Shown in pieces: positions 20,846 to 33,146 of a stretch of DNA of 48,741 nt. The notes under the pieces were generated by a model, which saw only the letters and a list, made by a program, of their open reading frames with translations, ran no database searches and was not told the origin of the DNA. The stretch comes from Mesotaenium endlicherianum (Eukaryota; Streptophyta; Zygnematophyceae; Zygnematales; Mesotaeniaceae). Made by a program: the position numbers and the translations under genes. Location of the stretch: NCBI GenBank assembly GCA_009602735.1, contig WELA01009689.1:33575-82315 (forward strand). The letters are read 5' to 3'. Each line of letters begins with the position of its first letter. Position 1 is the stretch's first letter.

Positions 20846-21320
20846 TGCATGACTTATTAAAGGTTAAGTGTCCGAGAGCAGCCGCGATCAATGAGTACTT
20901 TGAGTGCTTGAGCTGAACGAGCTCTTGGTGTCGCCATGCTTGGTGCGTGACATGTCTTACTGTGGGATTGTGGCTCGTCGGAGCTAGCGAGATAATCAGA
21001 TAAGATGAGCATATCGAGACTAAGGTCTGTACGGTGTGTTGACTGACGTATGGAAAGTCAACGTGGATACTAGAGGGGGTTTGACTACTTGCCTTAGGTC
21101 CAGTTGGCTATTTGTTTTTGGATGCCACCTGTACACTTGGTCAAGTGTAAGGAGGTTTGTGTCTTCGTCATAGGGACGATATGGGCATATTAGCAGTGTG
21201 CTAAGTTTCCGCCGACCTCACAGCTAACTGAGCTCGCTAGAGGCGCATGCTAGGTAGCATGCAAGATGCATTTGTATATGCGTCAGGTGCATGGAATTTG
21301 CATCCCGGGTGCTAGAGGTA
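20846..21320 (+). other. Element E internal region right of F, noncoding
   Basis: Nothing recognisable apart from general similarity of composition to the rest of E. Confidence 0.4.
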
Positions 21321-21329
21321 GTGGATCGC

Positions 21330-21600
21330 CGTTAGCATACCGTAGAGCAGGTGTAAAATGGGCCCTGCTGTAATAGATTCACTATGCACACCTAAGTAAA
21401 GACAGAATAGACCATCGACATTATAGANTAGACCATTGACATTATAGACGTTCTCGCAATGCATGGCTTGAATGATCTTGTTCAGTCTGATGCACAAACA
21501 TTCTTCTTGCTAGCTTGGGGTTACAGTGCNCTTCTTGCTAGCTTGGAATTACAGTGCAAAAGTCTTACCAATGATTTATGCACGCTGTTGTTATTGGCTT
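21330..21600 (+). pseudogene. Relic of B/D-type pol N-terminal region in E
   Basis: The stretch resembles 2590-2760 and 12850-13020: GGGCCCTGCTG, GATTCACTATGCA, ATAGACCAT, a GATCTTGTT..TGATG block, and ACAATGCGAAAGTC-like bases in the same order. It is full of stops. Two single N bases (21428 and 21530) are each flanked by near-identical copies of 20-28 bp, so part of this stretch may be artificially doubled. Confidence 0.6.
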
Positions 21601-22566
21601 GCTAAGTGCTTGCTGCAATTGCAATAGGTGCCATGTATATGCCTTCAGAGAGGAACTTAGTTTTGAGCTATACTGAGTTTGCCCATTGTCATTGGCTGAG
21701 TCTATGTGATCCCAATGTTTGCCTCGCCCTCGCGGGAACTATGTAAGATGGAGTCATCAGATCTCGACTAGACTGATGCAGCTAGGGTGTGGTGTTTACC
21801 ACGCGTAGCCAAGCTCATGGAAGGCAACTTACACACTGGCTTGTTGTCTGTTTGACAGACTGAGACCAGCAAGCAGAGTGTGAAGCAATGGTGACATACA
21901 GGTCAAGAGAGGCCGAGGAGTTGGCATGTTGGACGATGCCACGTGACGCTTACCCACCTGTCCTCTGGGTAACTTCCGGCCGTAAGGCCCGAAGGAGGGA
22001 GTATCTTGAAACATCGGAACTATGATACAGTTGGTTGTTTTTGTTCCCTTTTCACTTGGATTGTTGACTCTCACTATTTGGTGATTGTCATTTTGGCGAA
22101 TGTCTTGCTAGGAATGGCTGGTATGAGTCATTCTATGCAAGCGTTGGTAGAGTCAGCTAACTGAGCTACTCTTTGGTATTGGATGAACTTGCTAATGGGG
22201 CCAAATGTCTTTATCTCATAGCGAGCTATCCACACTTCCAAATGGGGGGGTGTAATACGCTGGCTTGAAATTGGGTTATTCATGGATAGAGCTTTATGGT
22301 GAGAGGGTCTGAATGGCTGTACACTCTTCCCTATGCCACTCCGGTCATTGATCTAATTTTGAAAAATGGACTTTTTTTTTTTGGGAGGAGGGGACTTTCT
22401 CTCTTCTTTTGCTTACTTGGGTGTTTGCACTCTGTGTCCTCTCTCGGTATTTCTTTGTTGATTCTTCTCCACCCACTCGTACCTCCGCAATCCTCTGTGA
22501 CTATCACTCTGTGTGCTTCCTATGATGCGGGGTTGTAGGCACTTTTTGGTGTGCTTATGTGGTTAA
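21600..22566 (+). other. Element E internal region, noncoding
   Basis: No gene seen. A G-run preceding TGTAATACG near 22243-22256 looks like a decayed polypurine-tract/LTR junction, but no LTR follows. Confidence 0.35.
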
Positions 22567-22585
22567 AGCTGTCGGGTCGACAGCT
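22567..22585 (+). promoter_or_regulatory. Variant stem-loop followed by purine tract inside E
   Basis: AGCTGTCG, loop GGT, CGACAGCT, a perfect 8-bp stem. ATTTAAGTTGGGGAGAGGGA follows, like the terminal polypurine tract. Two stem positions differ from the 8372 hairpin on both strands, so pairing is kept. It is probably a relic of another element's 3' end. Confidence 0.55.
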
Positions 22586-23449
22586 ATTTAAGTTGGGGAG
22601 AGGGAGATGGGATGTGTAGTAGGAGTATTCAGTAAGCTATGCTTACCTGCATACTCAGCAGCAAGTGTGTGTACTAACTGAGTCATACACTGCCACGTCC
22701 TATGTATGTACTGCATTAATATCAGGAGCATCAGTGACTGACTGGTGTAAACTGTGAGTTGCAGTACACTGTTGGAGCAAGTGTACATACTAATTGAGTA
22801 AGTACATTGCCATAAGTTGGATTGGGTAGCAATGATGCATGGCACATCAGGGAACTGCTGGAGGTGACCAGCATATTGCTCAAAACCATATGATTCTTTG
22901 AACTTAGAGTGTTCTGAAAATGTGGTTGAAATTCAAAATTTTCATTGGCTCATTAACCTGATGTTACTCATCTTGTGAGGACATTCAATGCCATCAAAAT
23001 AATTGGTCTCCCTTTGTATTCAGTACGCTGAATTTTGAGCAGGTATCTAAGTCACAAGAACTTGCTTGTGAGGAGCTTTCAAGGTGTGAGCACGGTAGGA
23101 GTTGAAGACCAGGAGAAGGAGAAAAGGCTCAGTTCAGTATGTTGAGCTTTAACAACATCCTTTCACTGTTTGACCTCGAAAGGAGGCTCTTCGATTTGGG
23201 TGTGGTTTGCATGGTGTGAGGTGCTCTACTATGTCTTTCAACTGGAAGGACTACTATGAGTAGGAGTAAGTCCATGCATGTCTTCAGTTCTTGATGGTGG
23301 AGTCAAATAGTGGCTTGCATGACAATTTGCTGTGATTAATTTTTACTTGCATTGGGTAGGTGAATATACCACGCTCATGTTTTGTTTGCTTGCTTTGCTT
23401 CACCTAGTTGACTGAAGTGTATTATTAAATAAATGAAATGTATGCTGAG
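22586..23449 (+). other. Element E internal region, right part, noncoding
   Basis: No conserved ORF. It contains a purine tract at 22588-22608 and imperfect repeats around 22660-22800 (GTGTGTACTAACTGAG-like twice). Confidence 0.4.
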
Positions 23450-23485
23450 TGTTGTCGAGGCGACAACAATTTAAGTTGGAGAGAT
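23450..23485 (+). promoter_or_regulatory. Stem-loop and polypurine tract of element E
   Basis: Stem TGTTGTCG/CGACAACA with loop AGG at 23450-23468, then TTAAGTTGGAGAGAT at 23471-23485 directly before the 3' LTR. The stem is identical to the one in D. Confidence 0.7.
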
Positions 23486-24744
23486 TGTAATGAATCAGTT
23501 CATTATTTATTTAATTAATTGCATGTATAAATACAACACTAAATAAATATTATGTCAATATACTCACATGCGCGAGTTCATTTAAATGAATGTATGTCGA
23601 TGCAATGGAAGTTCACTTACTTTGTCAAAAAGGTCAGCAGGATGACTTTTGTATCATAGTGTAGTTTGCTGACTTTGTTGAGAAGGTCAGCAGGATGACT
23701 TTTGTATCATAGGTTAGTTTGCTGAGATTCATATATCAGTTATATATAGGATGTAATATCAGCAGGATGACATATAGTAAGCTCGCTTGATATTAGTCAA
23801 TATACTTAGCTTCAGTACGCCGAGGATAGACATATTCATTTAGATTGTTATTTGTAGATTGGCACATGTGACCGTAGTATACTGGAAGTCGGGAGGTCGA
23901 CTGAGATTCGGTAAACCGATGTCCTACCGGTGTGGTTAACTCCTGGGTAGGCGGAGCCGTCGTCAGTCAACTGAACAGTTAGGACTTCAGTCAACCGACC
24001 AATTAATATGGTCGTTATACCTAGATCGTGGGTCCCAACTTAACGGGATTCCCACGAAACGGCGCACCTTGCGCCGTGGTCAACCAGGTGGTCACTAGGT
24101 ACATAGCAGGCTGGGATCTCGTGGTCCCGCATTCTGGACAGTAGGCTTTGCAGTCAGATTTCTACTTGCAAGTCATGTGTGCACCTTTTGGGTTCGTTCT
24201 AATGACCAGCCTTCACGGAAATTGACATGGTTGCTTTTTCTGCGCTCCAAATGGAGCAAACTAGAACTTTTCGAAAAGGTCTCGTCAAGATGCATCCGTT
24301 GTCGTTAAGTTTGCTCAATTTGGAGGAGTATTGACAGAGTTATGCCCTTTGACATTTTGGGGTCACACAGCGCACAGATTCTATGGTTTTGCACCTAAGT
24401 CAGTGGGATGTGTTTTAGCTACATTATGGTCATCTGAATGAGAGCGCCTTTGCTATTCAGTCCCCTGATGTTGTGCATGTGCTATACATGCTTGCATGCT
24501 TGGTAGGCAAGAGGCCATGAGTTTCTAAAGGAGAAGCTCAAGTCCTCAAGCTCGCCTCTTACTTGTGTCTCGTGTTAGTGTGCAACTATGGCACACTACG
24601 GTAAGTGAGTCAAGGGTTATAGATGAGTAAACGGAATTCTTGTAAGGGCGAAGATCGCTCCCTGATTTCACACGCTTCCACCTATCTCTGATCTTATATA
24701 TTTACATGAAATATATTAATCTTGAATAAGCAAGATTCATTTTA
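23486..24744 (+). repeat. 3' LTR of element E (1259 bp)
   Basis: TGTAATGAATCAG to ATTCATTTTA; the final CA is mutated to TA. The middle ~990 bp show no difference that I can see from 14496-15753, while both ends differ at about nine positions each. Confidence 0.9.
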
Positions 24745-25500
24745 GTCCCTCGCATTCCTTGAAGTACCCGAGGAGGACTACGTTCCCTTGGCCGTTACCT
24801 TACTTAGGGAGCAGCAACATCATGGTGGCGTAACTATTAAGCGGCTATATATCAAGCTATGGCACACCCCGTGCTCGGCCAAGAGCCCCCACCATCATAT
24901 GCAAGATGGGCAGATTTTTGTGAGGCCCTCAAGAAGCAAATCATGCCCATCAATGCGGAGAAGATTGCCCGAGGAAAGCTCCACCATCTCTAGCAAACGA
25001 CGTCCGTTCAAGAGTATACATCCAAATTTCACGCCCTCACTCTTGAGATCCCCAACATGTTTCTCAAGGAGAGAATTGACCGCTACACCTTTGGCCTCAA
25101 ACCCAAGTTGGCAAAGGAAGTGGAATTACGCGACTTGACGAACTTCTCGAAGATTATTGAAGTGGCGCAAAAGGTGGATACCTTGGATTTCAAGCATTCA
25201 TTGCCTTCATCTTCACGGGCACCGGCGACGCGGGTGTACGCAGCCCCTTTCACATCTGAATCTGGGCCCACACCCATGGAAATTGGAGTCATTAAAAGGG
25301 ACTCCGCGGCTGCCCGGAAGAGTGGAAGATCCTCCAATGACACTTATGATGCAAGAAACCAGCAAGGAGTGAAAGCAAGACTCTCCCCGGCTGAAAAAGA
25401 AGCTCTTATAACGGCTGGACTATGCTTTTAGTTTAAGGAAAAGGGCTATTGTGCACTCTTATGCCCCAAAAAGTTGTCAAAAAACGGCCAGCGCCGGTAG
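24745..25500 (+). pseudogene. Family-A gag, C-terminal part
   Basis: It continues the gag cut at 14495. LAFLEVPEEDYVPLAV is readable from 24749; a frame change follows, then ARWADFCEALKKQI, a TAG, SVQEYTSKFHALTLE, and RIDRYTFGLKPKLAKEVEL. After a linker (LSPAEKEALITAGLCF) comes a degenerate zinc knuckle near 25422-25475 in which TAG 25429-25431 interrupts. The capsid-like signature and position before protease make the assignment firm, but it cannot encode a full protein. Confidence 0.82.
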
Positions 25501-25559
25501 GCCAGGAGCCTACCACCCCAAGACCCACTTCACAAGAAGACAACAAGCCAAGTGAGGTA

Positions 25560-28500
25560 GAGACTCCCGTTGAAGACGCGTTCCAGCCCCAATGAGTTTG
25601 AGAGGTTACTTTGGAGGAGAGAAGGTCCACATCTTGGTGGATAGCGGAGCTTCATCGCTGCAGATTTTGCCACCAAGCACGGTATTACTATGCGAACTCT
25701 TGACCACGACGAGGAGATTATGATGCCCAACGGATTCTCCTATACTACCCCTTCCAAGAAGACGTACCCCTTGGCACTCTCTATCAAGTCCTTCAAGGAT
25801 AGAGTAGTGTTCTCCCCCATGCAATTGGGCAAGTACGACGTCATCCTAGGGACGCCTTGGGGTTGACCAAGCACAACCCCCAAGTTGATTGGAGGGACGG
25901 TACTATCAAGATCAAGAATGACATCACTTCAAGAATCTGTATTTTACGCGTAATCCAGAATATCCAGACCCAAGACATCCAGAAGCCGGCACGCGAGATA
26001 CTATTGTCCGCCCTCCAACTCAAGAGACTTGTGAGAAAGGGACACGAGCTTCTTTTGGCCTTGATCACGCCAAAAGACATCAAGAAAGACATCGAGAGTC
26101 AAGAAGGCAGCCCCATTCCCAAGGAGATACAAGAAGTCTTGGAGGACTACAAGAAGTATTCTCCCCGGAATTGCCCAAGGGCTTATATCCCAAGAGATTT
26201 GTAGACCACGAGATAGAGTTGGAGCCCGGAAGCAAGCCCATCTCTCGGCCTACGTTCAAGATGTCATACACGGAGCTAGACGAAGTCAAGAAGCAAATCA
26301 AGGAGCTACTGGAGCATGGCTTCATTCGATCTAGCAAGTCGCCATTTGGAGCCCCTGGGGAATTTGTCAAGAAGAAGGATGGTACCTTGAGGATGTGTGT
26401 GGACTATCGCGCCCTCAACAAGATTACCATCAAGAATCAATACCTACTGCCGCGCATGGATGAGCTCATGGATCGGCTGGTTGGAGCCAAGTACTTCACG
26501 AAGGTGGACTTGAGAAGCGGCTACCACCAGATTTGCATCGTCGAACCGGACATAGAGAAGATGGCATTCAGGACAAGACATTTTGAGTTCATGGTCCTGC
26601 CATTCGGACTCACCAACGCGCCAGCAACTTTCATGACTACGATGAACACCATATTTCAGCCTATGTTGGACAGATTTGTGGTGTTTATCGACGACATCCT
26701 TATCTACAGCAAGACCCTTGAAGAGCATGCAAGACACTTGAAAGAAGTCCTCAAAGTATTGAAGCAAAACAAGCCATTTGCAAAGGAGTCAAAGTGCGAG
26801 TTTGCTAAAGAAGAAGTGGAGTTTCTAGGGCTCCACGTGACTGCTGATGGTATCAAGATGGTCCCCAAGAAGACCACGGTGGTGGAGGAATGGCCAACCC
26901 CCACTACCAAGAAAGAACTCCAATCATTCTTGGAATTTGCCAATTGGTACAGGAGATTCATCCAGAGCTTCTCCCACATAGCAGCCCCCCTCACGGATCT
27001 ACTCAAGAAGGACAAGCCATATATTTGGACCAAGAAAGAGGAGGAAGCATTCCAACAATTGAAGCAAAGATTGACGGCATCCCCGGTGCTGACACTCCCA
27101 AGTCCAAACCCAGATTGGCCCTTCCACGTCATTACCGTCATCACCGATGCATCTTCCTATGAAATAGGAGCAATCCTGCTCCAAGACCAAGGCAAGGGAC
27201 TGCAGCCCATTGCCTACAAGTCAAGGAAGCTAAATCCAGCCGAGCAAAATTTTACAACCACGGAGCGAGAGGCGTTGGCAATTGTACATGCCTTGAAGGT
27301 TTGGCGCTGCTACGTTGAAGGACGCAAGGTGCTGGTCACTACGGACCACGAGGCGTTGAAGCACCTCCAGACGCAACCGTATCTCTCAAGGAGACAAGCA
27401 AGATGGAGTGGATACTTGCAACCATACAACATCACGATTCAATACCAACCTGGGGAGACAAATCCAGCCGACCCCCTCTCAAGACTACAAGTGAACTCGG
27501 TTACAACAACCTTGCATACGGATTTGGAGGCAAGATTTTCAGCCGCCTATGAAAGAGACCCTTACTACAAGAACGGAGAAGCGATCTTAAACCCATACAA
27601 GAAGCAAGAAGGTAATTATTGGGTGAGGCAAGACACGGGCCAGAGATGAGTTCCCAATGACTTAGACCCCCGGTTCTTGCTTTTGCGAGAAGCACACGTC
27701 TTGGAGGACACTTTGGGATTTTCAAGACCACGGGAGTTCTAGCCAGGATTTATTGCTGGCCAGGCATGTCTAAGCAAGTCAAGGAGTATCGCAAGAGCTA
27801 TGACACATGCCAAAGAGTCAAGCCCTCATCACAAAAGGCGGGAGGACTCCTCCAACCACTACCAATTCCGGAAAGGCAATAGACGAACATCTCAATGGAC
27901 CTCATTGTGGACCTGCCCGTAACCCCTCGAGGCCATAATGCAATACTCACGGTGGTGGACAGGCTTACCAAGATGGCTTATTTTATTCCCACGACGACTA
28001 ATACTACTGCACCACAACTTGCAAGACTCATCTTTGACAACATCTTCCAACTCCATGGACTACCATCACGAATTGTGTCGGATAGTGGTCCAAGATTCAC
28101 AAGCCATTTCTGGAGAAATCTCTTTAAGAACTTGGGTACATTGCTGGATATGTCTACCGCCTACCACCCACAATCAGATGGGCAAACCGAGCGTATGAAT
28201 CGTACCCTAAAGTCCTCTCTAAAGGTCTACGTGTCTACTCTGGAGCAAGAATGGGACATGTACTTGACCCCCTTGGAGTTTGCCTACAACAACACGACGC
28301 AGGCCTCTACCCAAGTGTCCCCATTCTTCCTCAACTATGGCTTCCATCCGACCAAGCCACTGAGCTTCACGGCTGACCATAATGAAGTACCTGCAGTGGC
28401 AGATTTTTTGGAGACATGAGAAGCAGCCCTTGCAGCAGCCAAGAAAGCTCTACATCAAGCGCAAGATGCTCAAGCAAGAGTAGCAAACAGGTCCACAAGA

Positions 28501-29070
28501 GAAATTACGTACAGAGTGGGTGACAACGTGTTATTGTTATCCAAGAATATTTCCCTGAACAACAGGCCTGCCAGCAGCAAGTTCTCTCCCAAGTATTTGG
28601 GACCCTTCAAGATTATCCAGCTAGTCAACCCCGTTGCTTTCAAGCTAGAACTTCTCCAGACCATGCACATCGACCCCGTATTCCACGCTTCCCTCTTCAA
28701 GCCATATGTGCAACCCGACAACAAGTTCTCGGGACGAGTGACAAGCCCACCAACCCCAACAATAGTAGATGATCATTTGGAGTACAAAGTGGAAGACATA
28801 TTGGCTATGAGAAATTTGAGGAGTCAACAGCAATACTTGATCAAGTGGAAAGGATATCTAGATTCGGAAAATAGTTGGATGGCGGCGCACTACCTTGACA
28901 AAGTTCAGAGAAAGTTGAGACGCTTCCATGCCGTCAATCCCCATCTTGGACTAGCCCCAAGTCTCTCTACTAGAAGCCCAAAGTCTTCAGGGAGGCAGCC
29001 TGCCACCATCAAGAAGCAGCAGAAGACCCCTTGGAGGCAGCCTGCAAGAACCAGAACGAGAAAAAATTGA
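25560..29070 (+). pseudogene. Family-A pol: PR-RT-RNaseH-INT-chromodomain, several stops
   Basis: A protease active site (VHILVDSGAS, about 25630) is followed by frameshifts. The longest intact part (26171-27649) carries RT ([31 protein letters not shown], catalytic FIDDIL) and RNase H (ITDASSYEIGAIL, TTDHEAL, NPADPLSR). TGA 27647 and a frameshift near 27700 separate integrase. Its zinc finger (GGHFG ... YDTCQRVK) and DDE core (SMDLIVDL, SDSGPRFTSHFW, DGQTERMNR) follow in one frame, with TAG 27880 (probably Trp) and TGA 28417 (probably Arg). The C-terminus has a chromodomain (about 28775-28910, YKVEDILA, YLIKWKGY, SENSWM) and a basic tail to TGA 29068-29070. Chromodomains in this family direct integration to marked chromatin. 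Confidence 0.9.
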
Positions 29071-29833
29071 CATTAGATTCTCTTTTTTCTCGCAATTTTT
29101 GAATAGAAAGCTAAAACTGCTACTGTTGATAGGTCTCTTCATAATTTTGAAATTTTATATGGCTGTAGTCCATGAGTAGTTGGTCATTTAAGATCCAAAT
29201 TTGCTCAATTTGGAGCACTGGTGAGAGAGATATGATGCGCTGAGTAGAAGGGGATCAGGCTGCTGGCATTATTAGCGCAAAATATGCCTTCTGACATTGT
29301 GCCCTCCCTTGAATCTGGAATTTTTTGAACTCAAGACTCTGGTAGAAGACCTTACTGCGCCCATCTAGAAACTAAGTTTGCAAAATTTGGAGAAGTATAG
29401 AAGGACTTATGATTTTCAGAAGTTCCTGCACAGATTTGGAGGAGTCCCTATTCTCTCTAATCTCGACGACACTCCAAAAATTGGAATGCTCTCAAATTTG
29501 GTGCCTTGGTAGATTTCTCTGACGCGCTTTGTCTGGCACTAACATTTTTTGATTTGGAGTAGTTGTGTGGACGCTATAAATGTTTGAATCTGTGGCAGAT
29601 TTTGGGCCAATTTGTACTATTTTCCTTATCATCAAGGTGTATGCTAGCCAATCAGGTCACACCATCCACGACCTTGCCTAGTCTACCTTACATGTGTAGC
29701 ACCTGACTTGGCGCCTGTAATTAATCCTCTTCACAAGTGTGGCACCTTACTTGAACCTGTTGACTAGTCTGCTTCCACATGTTTAAGCCCTGAGTTCATG
29801 CGCCGAGATGTCGTTTTTCTGTCGGGGGAGTGA
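29071..29833 (+). other. 3' UTR and polypurine tract of family-A element
   Basis: Noncoding and homologous to 90-854. It ends in the purine tract GGGGGAGTGA (29824-29833). Confidence 0.75.
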
Positions 29834-29969
29834 TGTAGTGATTTGAGTTTTAATATATTAATTTGCTTATATTTTAATGCTTTTGAATATACTTGAAGTA
29901 GTATTGTGTGGATTCAAAAGTGAGTAGATACTCTAGTGACTTGGTTCATGTCCTTTGAACCTTCTAAGG
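29834..29969 (+). repeat. 3' LTR of family-A element, first 136 bp (inversion breakpoint)
   Basis: It starts TGTAGTGATTTGAG directly after the polypurine tract and follows the A LTR to AAGG, then switches to reverse-complement B LTR sequence. The missing remainder is on the minus strand at 37757-38121. Confidence 0.9.
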
Positions 29970-30632
29970 AGTTTTTGTTAACTTGTTTAACAGCAAAGGA
30001 CAATACACTAACAGTAAGCAATACTCATAAGTCAAAGTCAAATGCAAGTAAACAAGCATCAATCATGCAAATCGTAAACTCATACATAAGCAAGGTTAAA
30101 AGACAATTTGCATCAATGGCTTTTCGCCTTGGATTCAAATCTCTCTCATTAAGCTATACAAGAGAGTTGACCTCGTTTTCGAATATCGAACTCGAGAGAA
30201 ATCCTAGCATATGTACATGGAATGAGTTTACTGTTCAACGGCAAGTGCGATTGCACCATCTACCCGGGAGTTAACCACGTTGGTAGGACCTCGGCTAACC
30301 AAATCCACAGCCATCTCCCATCATCCCGAATCGCCATCCACCCAAGAGGTGTCAGCTGGCCACTCATCTAGCACACCACACATAGATGCATAACTAGGCA
30401 ATTTGCTACTACCGAGTACGGCACTCAGTTGACTGTCAAAGAATGTGGTAGCAAGCTAACCTAAGTCAACAGGCTGACCTAATTGACTTCAGCCTACTGC
30501 TCCTGGCTGAGTCACTAAATTAAGTATTAAAATCGAGCAGACTTAATATTAACTAAAGTTCAGCAGATTGAACTTATTTAACTATTATATTTAAATGAAT
30601 ATTATATTTACTCAATATACTGATTCATTACT
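29970..30632 (-). repeat. 3' LTR of element B, major part, inverted
   Basis: Reverse complement of the B LTR from its start (at 30632) to about GTTAACAAAAACT. The last 66 bp are at 38122-38187. Subfamily variants match the LTR at 10543. Confidence 0.88.
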
Positions 30633-30667
30633 ATCCCTCCAACGTAAATTGTTGTCGACTTGACAAC
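30633..30667 (-). promoter_or_regulatory. Polypurine tract and stem-loop of element B
   Basis: Read on the minus strand: GTTGTC, loop AAGTC, GACAAC (30667-30651), then AATTTACGTTGGAGGGAT abutting the LTR. It is equivalent to 10508-10542. Confidence 0.65.
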
Positions 30668-30747
30668 TTCTGTCATCTATTTGACTGCAAACAAAGTAAC
30701 TCACATGCAACACAAGCAAATTAACGTTAAATAAAGACAATAGCAAA

Positions 30748-33146
30748 CTAAGTACCAAAGGCTCTATTCTTTGGGGAGCCGGACCTGGACCTGGACCTCC
30801 TTCTTCTATCCGCTGGTCTCCTGAAACCTGGAAGTTCAGTCCAAGGTGAACCAAGAGGGGTTACGTAGCAACTGGGTAGCCTCCTCTTGCACAGTCTGCA
30901 AGTTGATGGAGACAGCCCTCTCCTGTGCAACTCTCAAATTGGCAGGAACATACACTGGCATGCCATAAGGGTGCTGCATGACATGGGCTAAGGGCACATG
31001 CCCTCTATGAGAGGTCTATGCTGGCTACCCTCTGGATGCCTCCTTAGCAGCCATTCTTGTCTGCCCTGTCTGCCTGAGTCTCACCTCCTGGGGTCGGACT
31101 CCTCCTGCTGAAACTTCCTAGCCACTGGAGCTCTGGATCTCCTAGTGGGTTGGTATCCCTAAGCTGCTGCAAGGGTGCCTGTGCCAAGGACCGCCCAGCC
31201 CTCTGCAGCGTGGGGGAGGTAGCAGGAGTCTATGCGTTTGCAGGGCTAGACTCCTCTCTTGCGCCTTCCTCCTCTTTGTCCTCCTGTTCTTCTGAGACTT
31301 CTGGAGTCTCTCTGGTCATCTCCTTCAGCCGTTCCCGAGAAGAAGAGTATCCCACTGACCTCTCCCTTTTGGGTGCTGGTGGGGGTTGTTGGGTCGTGAC
31401 CGCATACAGGTCTTTCTCCCCCTGCTTACTTGCCCATTTGGCATAAGCATGTTTCCCCTTAGAGAAAGAATCCTCAGCCCTGGTCCTATTCTCCTGCGTC
31501 TCCTGACTCATGCAGTCCCTGTGAAATGAATCGACTTACCAAATAGGCGATTAACAATTAATAAAGATCTTTATATCAGCAAGTAATCTTTATGGTATTT
31601 TCCGTTTACTGGTTAAACGGCAAAGGACAACACACTAGCAGTGAATAATACTCGTAAGTCAAATGCGAGTAAACTAGCAGCAATAATGCAAATCAGTAAA
31701 CTCGTACATAAGCAAGGTTAGAAGACAGTGCGTATCAATGGCTTCTCGCCTTGGATTCAGATCTCTCTCAGTAAGCTGTACAAGAGAGTTGGCCTCGTTT
31801 TTGAATGCCGAACTCGAGAGCAATGCCTAGCATATGTACATGGAATGAGTTTACTGTTCAACGGTCAGTGCGATGGCACCGCCTACCCGGGAGTTAACCA
31901 CGTTGATAGGACCTCGGTTAACCAAATCCACCGCCATCTCCCATCATCCCGAATAGCCATCCATCATAGGGATGTCATCTGGACATTCATCTAGCATATC
32001 GTGCTTAGGTGTATGTCAAGGCAGTTCGCTGCTATCGAGTACGGAAGTCAGCTGGCTGTCAAAGAATGGGTCAGCAAGCTGACTTATATGGACTTCAGCC
32101 TGCTGCTTCCGGCTGAGTCATTAAACTGATAATTATGTAAAGTTCAGCAGACTGACTATTAACTAAAGTTCAGCAGGCTGAACTTAATTAACTATTTATA
32201 TTTAAATGAATATCATATCCACTAATATACTGATTCATTACATCCTGACTCCATCCAGTCTTGGGTCCCATGCTGCAATATGAGGTGGCAACACTATTTT
32301 TCGTTGCAAGTCTGCCAGGAAATTGTCTTCCTCAACTTTGTCATTGAGCTGGTCCCTCATGTTGATGGTCATCCAGCGCCAGTCAGTGGACTGCAAGAAG
32401 AAACCAGGGTCTGTCCTCTTCAGAGTACAAGGGTACCAGTGTTCCAAGAAGTCCAACTGGCTGGTCTCCCTTGCCAAGAACTCCCAGCTTCTTCTCTCCA
32501 CCTTGTTATACATGGCCTTGAACCGATTGTAGGAAGTGGCATTCTTGAAGGTGTCAAAGTCCACAGGATTTAATATGATGACCCTGTCTGTGCCCCAGAT
32601 TCCAAGTATTGGCACAGTTTCAGATTCGTTCATCTGGGCCAATGCCTTGGCCTCCCGGACCGTATATCCTACCATCCTGGCATAGTGATGGTACAGTAGG
32701 AGCCCTATCCTGACCTCTATGTACTTGTCAAAGTTTGGGGAGGTCTCCCCCTCCCGCTGCAGTATGTCCCTTTGTGACTCACTTTGGCTTCTTTGGGCAT
32801 ACTTGAAGGCTTTCTCCAAAAGATCAAAGTTCTTGCCCATCACCTTGTGTCGATAGCTTTTGATCCTCCTCTGTTCTTCCTCAGCTTGCTGCTTCCGCCT
32901 CACCTCAGCTTGCCTGTCTTCTTTTGCCTTCTTGGCTTCCTCTGCAGCTTTTCTGTCCTGCTCTTCCTGCCTGAACTTGGCTTGTTCTTCCTCATCCTTC
33001 TTCTTCTGGGCCTCACGCTGCAGTCAGAGTCGCTCTAATTCCCGAGAAGATATGGAGGACAATTCGATGTCGCCGTGGAATTCCCTGTACTCCGCCTGTG
33101 CCTCGTCCGCTCTTCTTTTCCTCTTGAGTTCAGACTTTTGGGTCAT
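30748..33146 (-). pseudogene. ORF3 of element B, split by a solo LTR
   Basis: On the minus strand the frame starts at ATG 33146-33144 (MTQKSELKRKRR) and follows D ORF3: charged coiled coil, then KYIEVRIGLLLYHHYARMVG, HWYPCTLKRTD, WRWMTINMRDQ, PPHIAAWDPRLDGVR. It is cut by the LTR 31522-32242, and resumes with HAYAKWASKQGEKDLYAV, an acidic run and an Arg/Ser-rich end (RRSRSRSGSPKNRAFGT) to a stop at 30748. A TGA interrupts the coiled coil and the frame shifts near the C-terminus. Collinearity with D along the whole length shows that ORF3 is an inherited component of this lineage and not a chance neighbour. Confidence 0.78.
31522..32242 (-). repeat. Solo LTR, D subfamily (721 bp), in ORF3 of B
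   Basis: A complete LTR in reverse orientation (TGTAATGAATCAG ... GATTCATTTCA), flanked by CCCTG and TCCTG (four of five bases match). It lies exactly between codons that are adjacent in D ORF3. No internal sequence remains, so it arose by LTR-LTR recombination. Confidence 0.88.

Larger units (their letters stand above)
14496..24744 (+). mobile_element. Element E: LTR retrotransposon, coding-poor, nested in family-A gag
   Basis: Two ~1.26-kb LTRs (14496-15753 and 23486-24744) flank ~7.7 kb. The flanking 5-mers GTACC and GTCCC differ by one base, a plausible target duplication. A primer-binding site (16192), a stem-loop and a polypurine tract (23471-23485) are present. Coding capacity is limited to a decayed fragment like B/D pol (about 21330-21600). 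Nested hAT element F occupies 3.6 kb. It must have moved with proteins from a relative, probably a B/D-type chromovirus, since the primer site, stem-loop and polypurine tract are of that type. Confidence 0.88.

Noticed and set aside
14496..24744. E as an autonomous retrotransposon
   Set aside because: No RT, integrase or protease motif can be found in any frame; only a decayed pol N-terminal fragment is present.
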